From Flaccisagitta enflata (taxonomy: Eukaryota; Chaetognatha; Sagittoidea; Aphragmophora): 64,000 nucleotides of DNA. Under the pieces are notes generated by a model. The model was not told where the DNA came from. It saw only the letters and a list, made by a program, of their open reading frames with translations, and did no database searches. How positions within the stretch are numbered: position 1 is the stretch's first letter; each line of letters opens with the position of its first letter. This document shows positions 35,791 to 46,836 of the stretch, piece after piece. The position numbers and the translations under genes were made by a program. The stretch is taken from positions 43,710,001 to 43,774,000 of the forward strand of contig OZ231128.1 in assembly GCA_965153355.1 (NCBI GenBank), given 5' to 3'.

Positions 35791-36406
35791 TTCAAAATTA
35801 GGCTGAAAGAGATAAAAACTCGTTGTAAAAAAGCATTAAAGATGTAAATATAATCGATATAATATATGTTGATGTTATCAACAAACCATTTAGCTCATAA
35901 ATATACGGACAGCTGGAAAAAAAAATAAGCATATTGACTCACTTAATGAAAAAACATGTTCAAATGAATTTATCTTTAGTCTTTTTATGATATTTTGATC
36001 TATCAAGTCCTTCTGTTTTGAGTTTGAGTTTGGTTTGAGTTGTATTTGATTGGTCCATGATTTTTAACTCAAATCAGTGTAAATCCTTAATCTTTTAGTG
36101 AGCAAAAATAACATCAATTTTTTTTCCTTTGATATGAAATAATTTTAGAGCAATATGTTACCCGCAGCCTTCAATTTTTCAACATTTAAAAAAATTGCCA
36201 AAAATGTGATCAAATGAGGTCAAACAAAATGATTTTGGCCAATCCATTTGGTTTTAGGAGCTGTTTCTATGTAGGTTGTCCTTTGTAGATATGAATTGAA
36301 AACCTCTGAATTCGATTTTGGTAAATGACAGTTTTTTCTTTTTGTCATTTAAAACGGATTGAGCTACTAAGCTCTGCTTGGCTTTAATGGAAGATTGTTT
36401 GTCATA

Positions 36407-36574
36407 GTTCATTGATCTGCTTTCATTCTTATATTGGATATTGAAGTTTAGCTGCTTTGAACATAAGTAGGTGTCCGTATATTTGTGTTAGTTCGTTGAT
36501 CTGCTTCCACTCTTATATTAGATATTGAAGTTAAGCTGCAAAGAACTTGAGTAAGTGTCCGTATATTTATGCGA
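36407..36574. repeat. 84-bp tandem duplication
   Basis: Two units starting GTTCATTGATCTGCTTTC and GTTCGTTGATCTGCTTCC, each ending GTGTCCGTATATTT. The complement AAATATACGGACA occurs at 35900, so these may be parts of a foldback element. Confidence 0.75.
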
Positions 36575-36873
36575 AAAATGGCAAAAAAAGTAAACGGCTA
36601 TACCCTAATGAATGTAATCATGCAATTTAGTAAAAGGTAACCAAATTCGGGATTGACGCTCTCTTCTCATTGATGATGCTCGACTTCACCTTCCTTTCCT
36701 CGGCTGATGGACAACTTACGAGGCCTTCTTTTTGCGTAATTGACTCCACTGCATAAACCAACTGAATTACCGTACAAATTTTTAAAGTTTCTTATTTGGA
36801 TAATTGAGTGTTTTATGTAGGATGCACACATCATATAGGATGAATTGTTGCACTCGTGACATGATGAATGGCG

Positions 36874-37127
36874 TTTTTAGTTTCGGACACGCAACTGTAT
36901 AAGAGGCTTTGTCCGTACGTCGGTCCACTGTTCGTCGGTCCATATAGTTGATCGGGTTGAAAACGCGAAAAACTCGTAATTTTAATGCTTCATTTGGTAT
37001 TAAGTGAGATTGTGAGCGTGTGGGAGGGGGTTGAGGATGGGGTTAGGGATGGGGTTTGGTTCAGGCTGGAGCTGGATGCCCCTGCCCACCCGTACGCAAT
37101 GATATTGTGACCCCGCGTCACTTGTTA
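36874..37127 (+). mobile_element. Family B hairpin-ended element
   Basis: TTTTTAGTTTCGGACACGCAAC start, CGGTCCACTGTTCGTCGGTCC, CCCCTGCCCACCCGTACGCA, and the end GATATTGTGACCCCGCGTCA then CTTGTT. Confidence 0.75.
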
Positions 37128-37336
37128 AAAGAGCTTTGGCATGGCGCACCTAAAAAGTCAGAATTTGTAGAGGAAAAAATCATCCTTCTTTTAGGAAGAT
37201 TACGGTTGGTTCTTTTTTTCAAATGAATCATAGAAAAGTTTTTTACGGTACTGGACTGAGGAAATGAGATACTCGTTTTTGATCAGTTTCATCCGCCACG
37301 TCAGGCAAAAACTTAGACCAGGCAGAAAGGAAACTT

Positions 37337-37477
37337 GACAAGGCTGGATACACGGCAATCCAATCGCGGATGGTTGGGCAGGAGCAGTAATGCACAGTAA
37401 AAAAATGTTGTAGTCAGATGGACCGACCAACCGACCGATGGACCAAGGTGTAGAGTCGTGTGTCCGCGGCTGAAAAA
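37337..37477 (-). mobile_element. Family A hairpin-ended element
   Basis: ACAAGGCTGGATACACGGCA start, GGTTGGGCAGGAGCAGTAAT, ACCGACCAACCGACCGATGG, and the end GTCGTGTGTCCGCGGCTGAA. Confidence 0.8.
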
Positions 37478-37562
37478 AGATTATTGTATCAGTGGCATTA
37501 ATAACCTATTAAGAACTTATGATTGAAGGACTAGATTTCGACAACAGTGGCGACGGACCAAC

Positions 37563-37970
37563 CAACAGACGAATCAAAGAAAAAAGATGCACCTCTTTAT
37601 CTATTGATAAAACAGATAAAAAAAATCATTTGAACTATTTTCACATGAGTCATTTCTTAATATTTTCAAAAAATCTGTCATTCTAGACCAGTCCTAGGTT
37701 TTTATCTTAAACGGTTTAGAAGCTAGAGCTCTGCAAAGAGAAGCACTATTTTGCTAAGATGCATTTTTCATATAGGGATTGCGAAACTGAAATAGGCAAC
37801 CTTTTCACTCAAACTAATGCCATTTTTAAACAAAAAAAGATAGAAACGCCAGATTAGCGCTTAACGAAAGTACTTTCGAAGGGCTTTGGAATGGTCTAAG
37901 ATTTTTAGTGGCTTTTTTCTAAGATGGATTTGTTAAATTAGCCATTCAAAAGTAAGTCTTTTTTTTTTAG
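37563..37970. mobile_element. Family F foldback element, copy 2
   Basis: Aligns along its whole length with the complement of 45795-46223: shared CATTCTAGACCAGTCCTAGG, ACGGTTTAGAAGCTAGAGCTC and ACTCAAACTAATGCCATTT. Its ends have decayed more than those of copy 3. Confidence 0.65.
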
Positions 37971-37994
37971 TTGTATGCTACGCGACTAAAAGGG

Positions 37995-38185
37995 AACAAG
38001 GTCATTAGACCTAAGACAGACAGACAGACGGACGTGTATGAATGACAACAAAACATTCAATAACATTTTACATGTCTTTATTTTGTATAAAAAGCCTCTT
38101 AAACAGTTTTGTTACGGACCGACCAACCGACCGACGGACCAACCGAAAAGTGGCTTTATGAGTCGCGTAGCACGCGACTAAAAAG
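37995..38185 (-). mobile_element. Family A hairpin-ended element
   Basis: AACAAGGTCATTAGACCTAA start is diverged; GACCGACCAACCGACCGACG repeats and the terminal hairpin AGTCGCGTAGCACGCGACTA are intact. Confidence 0.7.
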
Positions 38186-38205
38186 AGAAGACAAAGAAGA
38201 AAAAG

Positions 38206-38285
38206 AAAAAGAAGAAGAAGAAGAAGAAGAAGAAGAAGAAGAAGAAGAAGAAGAAGAAGAAGAAGAAGAAGAAGAAGAAGAAGAG
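38206..38285. repeat. (GAA)n microsatellite
   Basis: About 26 units; a second imperfect GAAGAAGGA tract follows at 38338-38430. Confidence 0.95.
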
Positions 38286-38710
38286 CGTCACGTCCCATTT
38301 GAGATGTTGAAGAGTTGTGTGGCTGCAACTAAAAAGGATGAAGAAGGAGAAGAAGAGGAAGAAGGAGAAGAAGAGGACGAAGGAGAAGAAGGGGAAGAGG
38401 AAAAAGAAGAAGAAGAATAGGAAGAAAAAGATGCAAAGATAAAGCAATTAAGAAACACCATTTAACGGCAAGTTAAAATCGCCAGATCAGCGTGCTGGTG
38501 CTCTCGTTGAGGTTCGATTTAGCGAGAAATCTGTGAAATCGATGTCTGGAAATGACGTCGAAATGTCCTAAAAACAATATTTTTCAAGTCAAGAGTTAAT
38601 TTGCTAGATCTTATCAAAATGAGATGAAACTTTGCAAATATCGTCTATACACCCTCTAGTGCTCAAAACATATCGAGATAGGCCTTGTTAAAACTTATGG
38701 GGGCATACTA

Positions 38711-39378
38711 GTTAGGGGCTTATTTCCCATCAGGGTGGGATTTGGTGGTCTGTGTAGGTGGCTTGAGCGGGATAAAGTGTCGTTAGGGGCTTATTTCCCA
38801 TCAGGGTGGGATTTGGTGGTCTGTGTAGGTGGCTTGAGCGGGATAAAGTGTCGTTAGGGGCTTATTTCCCATCAGGGTGGGATTTGGTGGTCTGTGTAGG
38901 TGGCTTGAGCGGATAAGTCGTTAGGGGCTTATTTCAGGGTGGGATTTTGGTGGTCTGTAGGTGGCTTGAGCGGGATAAAGTGTCGTTAGGGGCTTATTTC
39001 CCATCAGGGTGGGATTTGGGTCTGTGTAGGTGGCTTGAGCGGAAAAAGTGTCGTTAGGGGCTTATTTCCATCAGGGTGGGATTTGGTGGTCTGTAGGTGG
39101 CTTGAGCGGGATAAAGTGTCGTTAGGGGCTTATTTCCCATCAGGGTGGGATTTGGTGGTCTGTGTAGGTGGCTTGAGCGGGATAAAGTGTCGTTAGGGGC
39201 TTATTTCCCATCAGGGTGGGATTTGGTGGTCTGTGTAGGTGGCTTGAGCGGGATAAAGTGTCGTTAGGGGCTTATTTCCCATCAGGGTGGGATTTGGTGG
39301 TCTGTGTAGGTGGCTTGAGCGGGATAAAGTGTCGTTAGGGGCTTATTTCCCATCAGGGTGGGATTTGGTGGTCTGTGT
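38711..39378. repeat. 71-bp satellite array, right part (about 9.5 copies)
   Basis: The same unit and phase as 31097-34740, resuming at GTTAGGGGCTTATTTCCC where the left part stops, and ending at TGGTGGTCTGTGTG at 39378. Confidence 0.97.
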
Positions 39379-39714
39379 GCTCCAAGGGTATCAATGGCGT
39401 TATATTGTACTCCTCTTCTTTGCCATTGTTAGTCTAATGCCTGGCCACCAAACCAAAGCCCCTAGTACTCTGATCCTGGGGGTAATGTTTCTCCAATACC
39501 GTTTGTTTACATTCTTAGATGAATCTTGAATTGAGGCACTATTGGCACGTTAAGACACGGCAGCCACCCATTATTCCATATCCATCTCCTAGACCACTTT
39601 CAACACTGACTGGTCCCGAAGTCACCAGCCCCAATTCGTATTTATAACATTGTTTGTTTGGAACTCGATTCCCAATTTTTGGCTGTTTTCTCGAAAAAAA
39701 GAAGTCATGAGTCT

Positions 39715-39718
<4 letters not shown>
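39379..39718. other. No gene recognised
   Basis: Unique-looking flank of the satellite array. Confidence 0.45.

Positions 39719-39799
<81 letters not shown>
39719..39799. repeat. (TC)n microsatellite
   Basis: About 40 perfect units. Confidence 0.97.
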
Positions 39800-39801
<2 letters not shown>

Positions 39802-40280
39802 GGCCCGCCCTCGCCTTGCTTTTCATTCCAATCGCATTGTTTTTTTGTTCAAGAATTGGTTTTCCATTTCCGCCGCTGTTGGCGTCGTTGCTGAAACAAA
39901 CAAGAGACCATTTTGATTATCGATATATTTTTTCTATTGTGTTTTTCTTCTCTCTCTCTCGCTCTCTCTATTTTTTTTTCGTGTGCTGTCGTGTTTTTTT
40001 TCTGTGATTCTTTATATCTCGTTGTCTTTTTTGGTCGTTATTGTCGCTTCATCGTTGTTGCTTATGTCCTTTCTGGCATCGTTCTTTGTGCTGTCTCTTT
40101 TTTGGCCCGCGAAACAATATCCCTCACTTAGACCAATATGATTTATTGTTAAATGAAAGCATAGGGACTGTGACGACGGTATTGGCAGTTCAGCAATATT
40201 GGAAAGAATATTCCAAATGCCCTCTCAGTCAAGCCCAATTGCCCATGCAGTCATGCTTCTCAACGATTCTTAAATGAAGT
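39800..40280. other. No gene recognised
   Basis: Pyrimidine-rich; overlapping frames on the plus strand lack any known domain. Confidence 0.45.
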
Positions 40281-40333
40281 TTTTAGTCGCGTGTACTAGA
40301 CTCAATAACGTCGGTCGGTCAGTCGGTCGGTAA
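40281..40333 (+). mobile_element. Family A element, 5' fragment
   Basis: TTTTTAGTCGCGTGTACTAGAC then GTCGGTCGGTCAGTCGGTCG; the rest is missing. Confidence 0.6.
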
Positions 40334-40928
40334 AGCGAAAGAGACTTTTCCATAGCAATATATGGCGCAGGGCAAAGTAATACATCGCAAAGCAACGCAA
40401 CGTATTGCTAGCCCGATTGGCGTTTCATTCGTGACTTCTTTCCTACTCGGTTCTTTTTTTTTGTTTGTTGTCTTTTATTTGCCCGACGTCCGACAGATGG
40501 CTTCAAGCTGCAGGCCGGTGATTGGTTGCGTTAGAATAACATCGCCGTTTTATTGGCCAAAAACGGCAATGTCATGATTGGTTACGGCATCGTTGGTTCC
40601 TTTGGATGGTCAAGGGAACGGAGGATTCGCGGAGGCAAATGAGGTTGTGGGATGGAAAGAAGATGGATCCTCGGTGGCCGGTGGTCTTGGTCGCATGTCG
40701 ATGACATTGTAAGGGCAGGGGCGATTGCAAATTGCATCAGAGCAAAATGGAATAACCGACCTACATATCAGGAAACTGCAGGGGCCAATAGAGGCCTATA
40801 CAACCTTTACGAATTATAGGGGCCCAGGCCTCAAGGAGGCCCGGATAGCCCAAATTTGTTGAAAAACAGAGGAAAGAAGCTCACAGGCAGTCACCACTTT
40901 TGAAGAACCTGACGTCTGAGTATCATCG
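40334..40928. other. No gene recognised
   Basis: Mixed sequence with GATTGGTTGCG/GATTGGTTACGG near 40515 and 40575 but no domain-bearing frame. Confidence 0.45.
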
Positions 40929-40946
40929 TTGTTGTTGTTGTTGTTT

Positions 40947-41034
<88 letters not shown>

Positions 41035-41096
41035 GTTGTTGTTGTTGTTGTTGTTGCTGTTGTTGTTGTTGTTGTTGTTGTTGCTGTTGTTGTTGC
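40929..41096. repeat. (TTG)n microsatellite
   Basis: About 55 units with a few TTTTTG, GTG and GCTG interruptions. Confidence 0.97.
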
Positions 41097-41382
41097 CGGT
41101 GATCAGGGGCAACCTGCGGCACTGCTAGCTGGAATCGTTTGACTTCACTAACCATGACAGTGAGAGCAACTTGACAGCAAATTTGGAGTTTGGTTTTCTA
41201 ACTATAACCAAACAAAGTAGCCGAAACTGTAACTACCAAACTAATCTATGCTAGTCAATATATGCAATAACGACTGAAAAAAACCTCGTTCTGAACCACA
41301 AGCCAATTTCCTCCGACGACACAGCTTAATAAACCCATCAGTTATATCTTGAAGTAAATCCTACAGCGTTTTGGTTTTTAAA

Positions 41383-41675
41383 TGCGTCCGTCAGGAACGC
41401 ATCTCTATAAGAGGGTCTGTCCGTCCGTCGGTCCGTCCGTCCATCCGTCCGTCCGTATGTCCGTTACGCAAGTGCAAAAACCGCGTTTCTCGATTGTTTT
41501 TGGCCACTTTGAGATCCTATACTGAAACAAATGATCAACCAACATGTTTTGACAGCCTCCTTTACCACTTGGCCGTTTCATCCGTCTGTTCGTCCATCTG
41601 TCTCTCCATATATGTCACATGATCCATACACGCGGAGACACGGCCCGGACGCATCGTTGCCCGGTCGGGCTTGTT
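41383..41675 (+). mobile_element. Family C hairpin-ended element, uninterrupted copy
   Basis: Starts TGCGTCCGTCAGGAACGCAT, a hairpin of different sequence from family A, then CGGTCCGTCCGTCCATCCGT repeats, GTTACGCAAGTGC, CTGTCTCTCCATATATGTCA, and the end GACGCATCGTTGCCCGGTCG then GGCTTGTTA. It serves as the reference for the interrupted copy at 4486-5934. Confidence 0.75.
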
Positions 41676-41887
41676 ACTTGCAAGCTTCATTTTTATCTCA
41701 TTTCATCCAGCTATTCTTTTCCTCTTGTTTCTTCCGGGGGGGGGGGGAGAGGGGGCAAGTAGCTTGTGCAGTTGCGCGCGACTTTGCATGTCTTTTCCTC
41801 AAACGCAGATTAAAAAGTCACAATTGACGAGTTTAAGAATATGAAGCGGGTTAAAAAAGAAATTCTGGTTGGTGCAGTTTAAACAGG

Positions 41888-41926
41888 AAGAGTGAGTGAG
41901 TGAGTGAGTGAGTGAGTGAGTGAGCT
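41888..41926. repeat. (GTGA)n microsatellite
   Basis: About nine tetramers. Confidence 0.9.
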
Positions 41927-42118
41927 GAGCGTGAGCGTGCTGAGCCTGGCAAAATGCTGATATACACGATTCTTGGATTTGTTACGTAAGTTGTCTTCTG
42001 AAACACGCCAACGCGGAAGAAAGGATAAGAAGAAAAAAAATGAAACTCACGTGGCACATAAAAAACAATCTCTTGTGAAACACGAAAAAGGAAGGGACAA
42101 AAAAGGAGAAAATAGAAA

Positions 42119-42228
42119 GACAAGGCCGGATACTCTTCAAAAATTCAATTCAAAAATGTGACGGACGGACGGACTGACGGACCGACCGACATGGCAAGGT
42201 GAAGAGTCGCGTGTCCGCGGCTAAAAAG
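42119..42228 (-). mobile_element. Family A element, shortened
   Basis: ACAAGGCCGGATACTC start, GACGGACGGACTGACGGACC repeats, and the terminal hairpin AGTCGCGTGTCCGCGGCTAA. The middle GGGTGGGCAGG block is deleted. Confidence 0.75.
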
Positions 42229-42728
42229 GAAATCGGAGGCATTGCGTTGCTTGGATTTCCTTATGCTATGACCAGGCCTTTATATAATTGAGTTTTCAAA
42301 GAGTTTGGCCGATATGGAGAGGAAGGGCGGGGCAAAAAGAGAGAGAAAAAAAAACCAGAAAATCTAAAGGAAAATATAACTTTTGACAGTACCAAGTCCT
42401 AATACCTAATTAGTCCAACACAATTTAACACTACATAAACTATACTAGTTCCCCAGAGGATATCGCAATGTCTTTTTGTTGACAAACACCCAAAGGTATT
42501 TCATAAGCGTTGATCAAATTCGACGAATGATATAAAATGAAATCGCGAAATTGCATGTGCTGCCTTAAATAATGGGCAGGTAAATGACCTGTTTTCTTGC
42601 ATGCCGGGGCGTCCATGGGGTTGGTTCTTGCGCGGCTCGAGCTGCGTGATGGTGATTTCGTTTCATGATCTCTATGAATATGTTATGAAGCGCGCCAAAC
42701 TCACCGCGATTGCCCAAACATTGGCATA
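42229..42728. other. No gene recognised
   Basis: AT-rich with no repeat structure seen. Confidence 0.45.
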
Positions 42729-42919
42729 GGGCGTGTTTTTACTTGTGACAATCGCGTTTTTAACGGGCCACTTGGTCGCTCGCTACATTCATTCACATGC
42801 TCGCTCACTCACTTCGCTCACTCCCTCGTGGGACAGTTGAAACTCAAAAATATGTATTCATGCTGTAAACGCGTTTTACAGGAACAAACGCGTTTTTCAT
42901 CTGCACTAAAAACACGCCC
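42729..42919 (+). mobile_element. Family E short inverted-repeat element, best copy
   Basis: GGGCGTGTTTTTA at the left and TAAAAACACGCCC at the right are exact complements, with ACGCGTTTTT-type matches inward. Flanks ATTGGCATA and ATTGGGCATA suggest a 9-bp target duplication with one indel. The middle is GCTCACTCACTTCGCTCACT-type repeats. No protein. Confidence 0.75.
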
Positions 42920-43614
42920 ATTGGGCATAATCACCTGTCGTTGCAGTGAGAACGAAACTGTCAAAGGGAGAAAGACAAGGTAAGACTAGACAAATAGAAT
43001 GTCATAATGACAAGTTTACAGGTGCACAAAAAAATCTAGATGACTTAGCAGGGTAAGCAGAAAAAAGTTGCGAAAAAGATCTTGTGACATATCTTGCACT
43101 ATCTTGGTAGGATTCATGTTAAGGCTTCGAAAATTGTAACCATGCCAATAGCCTAGGCAGGACATCAAATGAATTTCTCAAAAAGAGAAGCACCTCACTT
43201 TGTTGATATCTATCGCATAAACGCACTTAATCCTTTGGTGAGCGTAGACTTTAGGTAGTAGGTCTTAGAAAACTTAGATTTTAGTCAATAGGTATCTTTA
43301 ATATGATAATATGATAAATCTAATGAGTCCTTATTTTTTTCTTGTTCAGTTGTTCCGCTCGTATCAGGTTAATATTTTCCCTCCACCATGTCTTTCATGT
43401 TTTCTTGGCTTGGCCTATAGCTATAGCTTCGGATTATCCATCCCAAACTCAATTTACTTTTGTACTCTTAATCTCTCTTGTTATAGTTAGAACGCAACGT
43501 ATATCACATGTATGTATGCGTATTAGTATTACCGGCTCATCCACCTGAGTTGTCGGATTATGTTAAAAGCTCTTACTCATTGATGCCTAAAGTAATGTAC
43601 TTAAGACTTATCTA
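42920..43614. other. No gene recognised
   Basis: The segment ATCCACCTGAGTTGTCGGAT near 43538 recurs inverted near 50325 (ATCCGACAACTC.. / TCAGGTGGATG), so at least part is a dispersed repeat. Confidence 0.45.
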
Positions 43615-44206
43615 ACAGGTCTCACATAATTAGGCGGAAAAGTAAAATGATCAATATAGATAGTAAAAATGCCCTCAGCATGATGAAATTTCACATGGAG
43701 ATAGCTAAGACCCAGTATTTTGACATAGCAAAGCGATGTTGGCGGCTTTCCTGCCTGTAGGGCGAGATGGAGGGTGTTTTAACGGAAGTGAGGTGTCAGA
43801 TTATTGCTGGTTTTAACAGAAAAAAATGCAGCAAAGTGGAAGACGTTTAAAGAGGATGGAATGCAAAAAGAATCGCCATTTATTGTGTAATGCAATAGAT
43901 GGATGCAGGAAAGTCAGTCACGCAGACAAAAAGCAGCGTATGTTGACAACAGTTGAGGAATTAAAGGTGAAGTCGAGCATAAACAATAAGAAGAGTGTGT
44001 CAATTTAAAATTTGTTTACCTTTGACTCATCAGCATATTTACGTTCATTAGGGGATAGCCATTTCCTGTTTTGGGCATTTTTCGCATTATATTGATAAAA
44101 TATATATAAATTGGTGATAAACATTTCTTGGATTGATTATATTCCCATTTTCAACGCTCTTTTCAACGAGTTTTCATCTCTTTCCGCCTAATTTTGTGAG
44201 ACCTGT
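43615..44206. mobile_element. 592-bp TA-target inverted-repeat element
   Basis: ACAGGTCTCACATAATTAGG at the left and CCTAATTTTGTGAGACCTGT at the right are complements over about 27 bp, with TA on each side (43613-43614, 44207-44208). Only a 60-codon frame inside, without motifs, so non-autonomous. Confidence 0.8.
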
Positions 44207-44771
44207 TAGTCCTAAAGAGTATGTATTGACATTTTTTTGTATCAAAATATCATCCATTTTAGTCAAGTAGTTTCTTTTACATGGAAGTAAGACTTCCAGT
44301 TTCCCCACTGAGAAAATCTTCCATCACAATCTTAAGTTTTTCATATCAACATAACATTTTGTTTAGCAATCTGAGCCATTAACCTAGATAATTCATTACT
44401 TAACTGAACTGATCAAATCTTTATTTTTGTTATGCTTCAACCTTTGAAATCTGTAAAATCACCAATCAGCTGTCTGAATTCTCTAACAAACACAGCCACT
44501 ATATACCCTCCCTGTGGGGTATGATTTAAAAGAGGTTAAACGGTTTTACAATCAAGGCTAAGTACTCCACCCAACAGATGGGCTAATGGACAGACACCAC
44601 CTTAACCAGACGTGCCTTAACACGGGTAAAATACATGTACATTTAATAAGCATCTAGATGATGCAAATTCATCAACCTTGTGGAAAGCCTTTAGAAGTGA
44701 GATGCTTTCTAATCATAGCATGAGATTTTTTTTGAAAATTTGCGTTCTTTCTAAGATCCACAAAATGGAAG
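44207..44771. other. No gene recognised
   Basis: No repeats or coding signatures seen. Confidence 0.45.
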
Positions 44772-44919
44772 TTTTTAGTCACGGACACGTGACTTAGGAA
44801 CTTGCTGTGTCGGTCGGTCGGCCGATCGGTCACGTCATGTCATATTTCTTTAAAAAAACGAGTGGTTTTGCCATTATTGCCCCTGCCCAGTCGTCGGGTG
44901 CCGTATATCTGGCCTTGTT
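44772..44919 (+). mobile_element. Family A hairpin-ended element
   Basis: TTTTTAGTCACGGACACGTGAC (hairpin with compensating change), GGTCGGTCGGCCGATCGGTC, TGCCCCTGCCCAGTCGTC, and the end GCCGTATATCTGGCCTTGTT. It lies just beyond the 3' end of the protease gene. Confidence 0.8.
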
Positions 44920-44960
44920 CACCCTGTAACAAATAATCACTTGTTATGACTTTATCTCAG

Positions 44961-44966
44961 TTTATT
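44961..44966 (-). promoter_or_regulatory. Candidate polyadenylation signal of the serine protease gene
   Basis: AATAAA on the minus strand about 250 bp after the stop codon at 45218. It is the first such hexamer I saw downstream; no other support. Confidence 0.35.
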
Positions 44967-45217
44967 TGTCTGTAAACATTATTAAGTGGTACAAAAAGCA
45001 ACATTTGTTCCGTCACAAATCTATCAATGAGACACAGACACAAACATAGGATAACTCATTATAGGCAATTTCAAAGTTGGTAGTGTTTCAATTAGTAAAG
45101 GTTATATTTTGCAGAGCCGAGAAATACACGCTTGACTAAAGATGGAATTGTCTGCCCAAATATCATGTTCTTTTATGCAAGCGCCAAGCATGCTGCGGCA
45201 GTATCTGGTTATGTCAA

Positions 45218-45450
45218 TTATTGGAGGTTCTCTTCAATCCAATCCAAATAATTGGATACTCGTGTATAAAGTCCCGGTTTGCCCGGTTCGGCGCATCCAT
45301 CGCCAAACGAAACAACTCCGACCAGAGTTGCTTTGTTCTTCTCAATCTTCACAGCGGGGCCTCCAGAGTCACCTTGACAAGCATCTTTTCCTCCTTTCGA
45401 AAGTCCGGCGCAGAACATTTTGTCCATTAACTTGTACATGCCGTACTTAT
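45218..45450 (-). CDS. Serine protease exon 4: catalytic serine and C-terminus
   Basis: TTTGTAG acceptor at 45451-45452. Begins with two bases completing an Asp codon, then [46 protein letters not shown] and DWIEENLQ before the TAA at 45218-45220. The opposite strand is open too but shows no family. Confidence 0.92.
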
Positions 45451-46795
45451 CTACAAAGAAAAAAATGAAATTAGCGTCATTATATCATGCGCATTCCCGT
45501 GACATTACTTGAGACAAAGCACTCCATCTCCCGACGATTTTTTTCCCACCTCTGAGAACAAATCGTGTTCATTTTGGTTTAAAACGCTGAATGAGAGTGG
45601 TTTATCGCTAATCAAGTTAATTTAAGGATGAACTATAATCAGATGACTCAAAGTGCCACTCTTGATTTTTGCTATTTCATTTTATCTTCTTTTGCCAAAG
45701 ATATAGCCAAATCCTAACTTGTCGACAAATTTTTTTCCAAGAAAGTAAATGTCGACCAGACTTGAAATTACAGCGGAACTCATGCCTGGAACACCATGAT
45801 ACTACACGAATTAAAAAAAAAGACGCACTTTTGAATGGTTGATTGCGCCATTGAAAATCAAAAAAACTAACTAAAATCTTAGACCATTTTGAAGCCCTTC
45901 AAAATTTCTTTCATTTGGCGCCAATCTGGTATCTCTATCTTTTTTCGTTTGGAAATGGCATTAGTTTGAGTAAAAATGTTGCCAAATTTGTTTTTGCAGT
46001 CCCTTTGAAAAAGATGCAATTCAGCAAAATAGTGTCTTACTTTAAAGAGCTCTAGCTCCTAAACCGTTAAAGATACAGATCTGGGATTGGTCTAGAATGA
46101 AAGATAATTTGAAAATCTTCAAAATCACTCTCTCTGCATAATTTTTTTGATATTTTTTAAGTCAGTTTTATCAGCAAATAAAAAGGTGCGTCTTTTTTTT
46201 AAATTCGCGTAGTAGAATATCATGCATAATTGCATATATATTACATCTAAATCTTTGGGTCCATTTCTATAAATCAACATTTTAACCAATTTTGATGTCG
46301 AATCATGCACCAAAGTCACATTACCACAACTTGCCATGGTGTGACCCTTACCAAGATAAGATTGGCAACTTCTGTCATTTATGTACGGTACATCGACGAG
46401 AATAAGATGGCTTGAGGTTGAATCTTTATCATTGGGATCTGTGCGTCCAAAACCTGAGACTCTTAGCTTGTCTCTGGCAGAAAGTTGCGTGTTCTTGGTA
46501 GGCAAACACGCAGGCTGCACCCACTTGTTTAATACAAATGGTTTCCAGAACCACAATATGGCAATGTCGTCCTCATGCTCATAACCATTTCCATAATTAG
46601 GATGTTCCAAAGCCTACAATTTAATCAGACGTGATAAGTTACATATCTTCGGCGGTTTTTATTTGGATAGAGAATGATGCAAGAAAGAGTCCTACACAAA
46701 TAAGGAAAAACCAAGCCACAACTCGACCTGTACAAATGTGGCCTCTGTTTTATGCTCTTTACCACTTTGTCTTCTTTTCTCTCAACGAGAGAGAG

Positions 46796-46836
<41 letters not shown>

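Larger units (their letters stand above)
34741..38710. mobile_element. 3970-bp insertion into the satellite array, with TIRs and 7-bp target duplication
   Basis: Left end TAGATACCCCCATA and right end complement TAGTATGCCCCCATA, both followed inward by ATCTCGATATGTTTTGAG and AGCAAATTAAC at similar distances, so the terminal inverted repeats are about 130 bp and imperfect. GTTAGGG stands directly before (34734-34740) and after (38711-38717); in the uninterrupted unit it occurs once. I see no transposase frame. It carries (ATTC)n, a family B element, two family A copies, a family F copy and (GAA)n. A non-autonomous or decayed DNA transposon; TAG..CTA ends with 7-8-bp duplication fit hAT-like elements, which is inference. 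Confidence 0.8.

Noticed and set aside
45142-45468. 108-residue plus-strand frame opposite protease exon 4
   Set aside because: Antisense shadow of a well-supported exon; no family of its own.
46125-46350. C-terminal extension of protease exon 3 past the donor
   Set aside because: A strong GTAAGG donor in the right phase joins to exon 4, which supplies the serine motif; the extension enters a foldback element.
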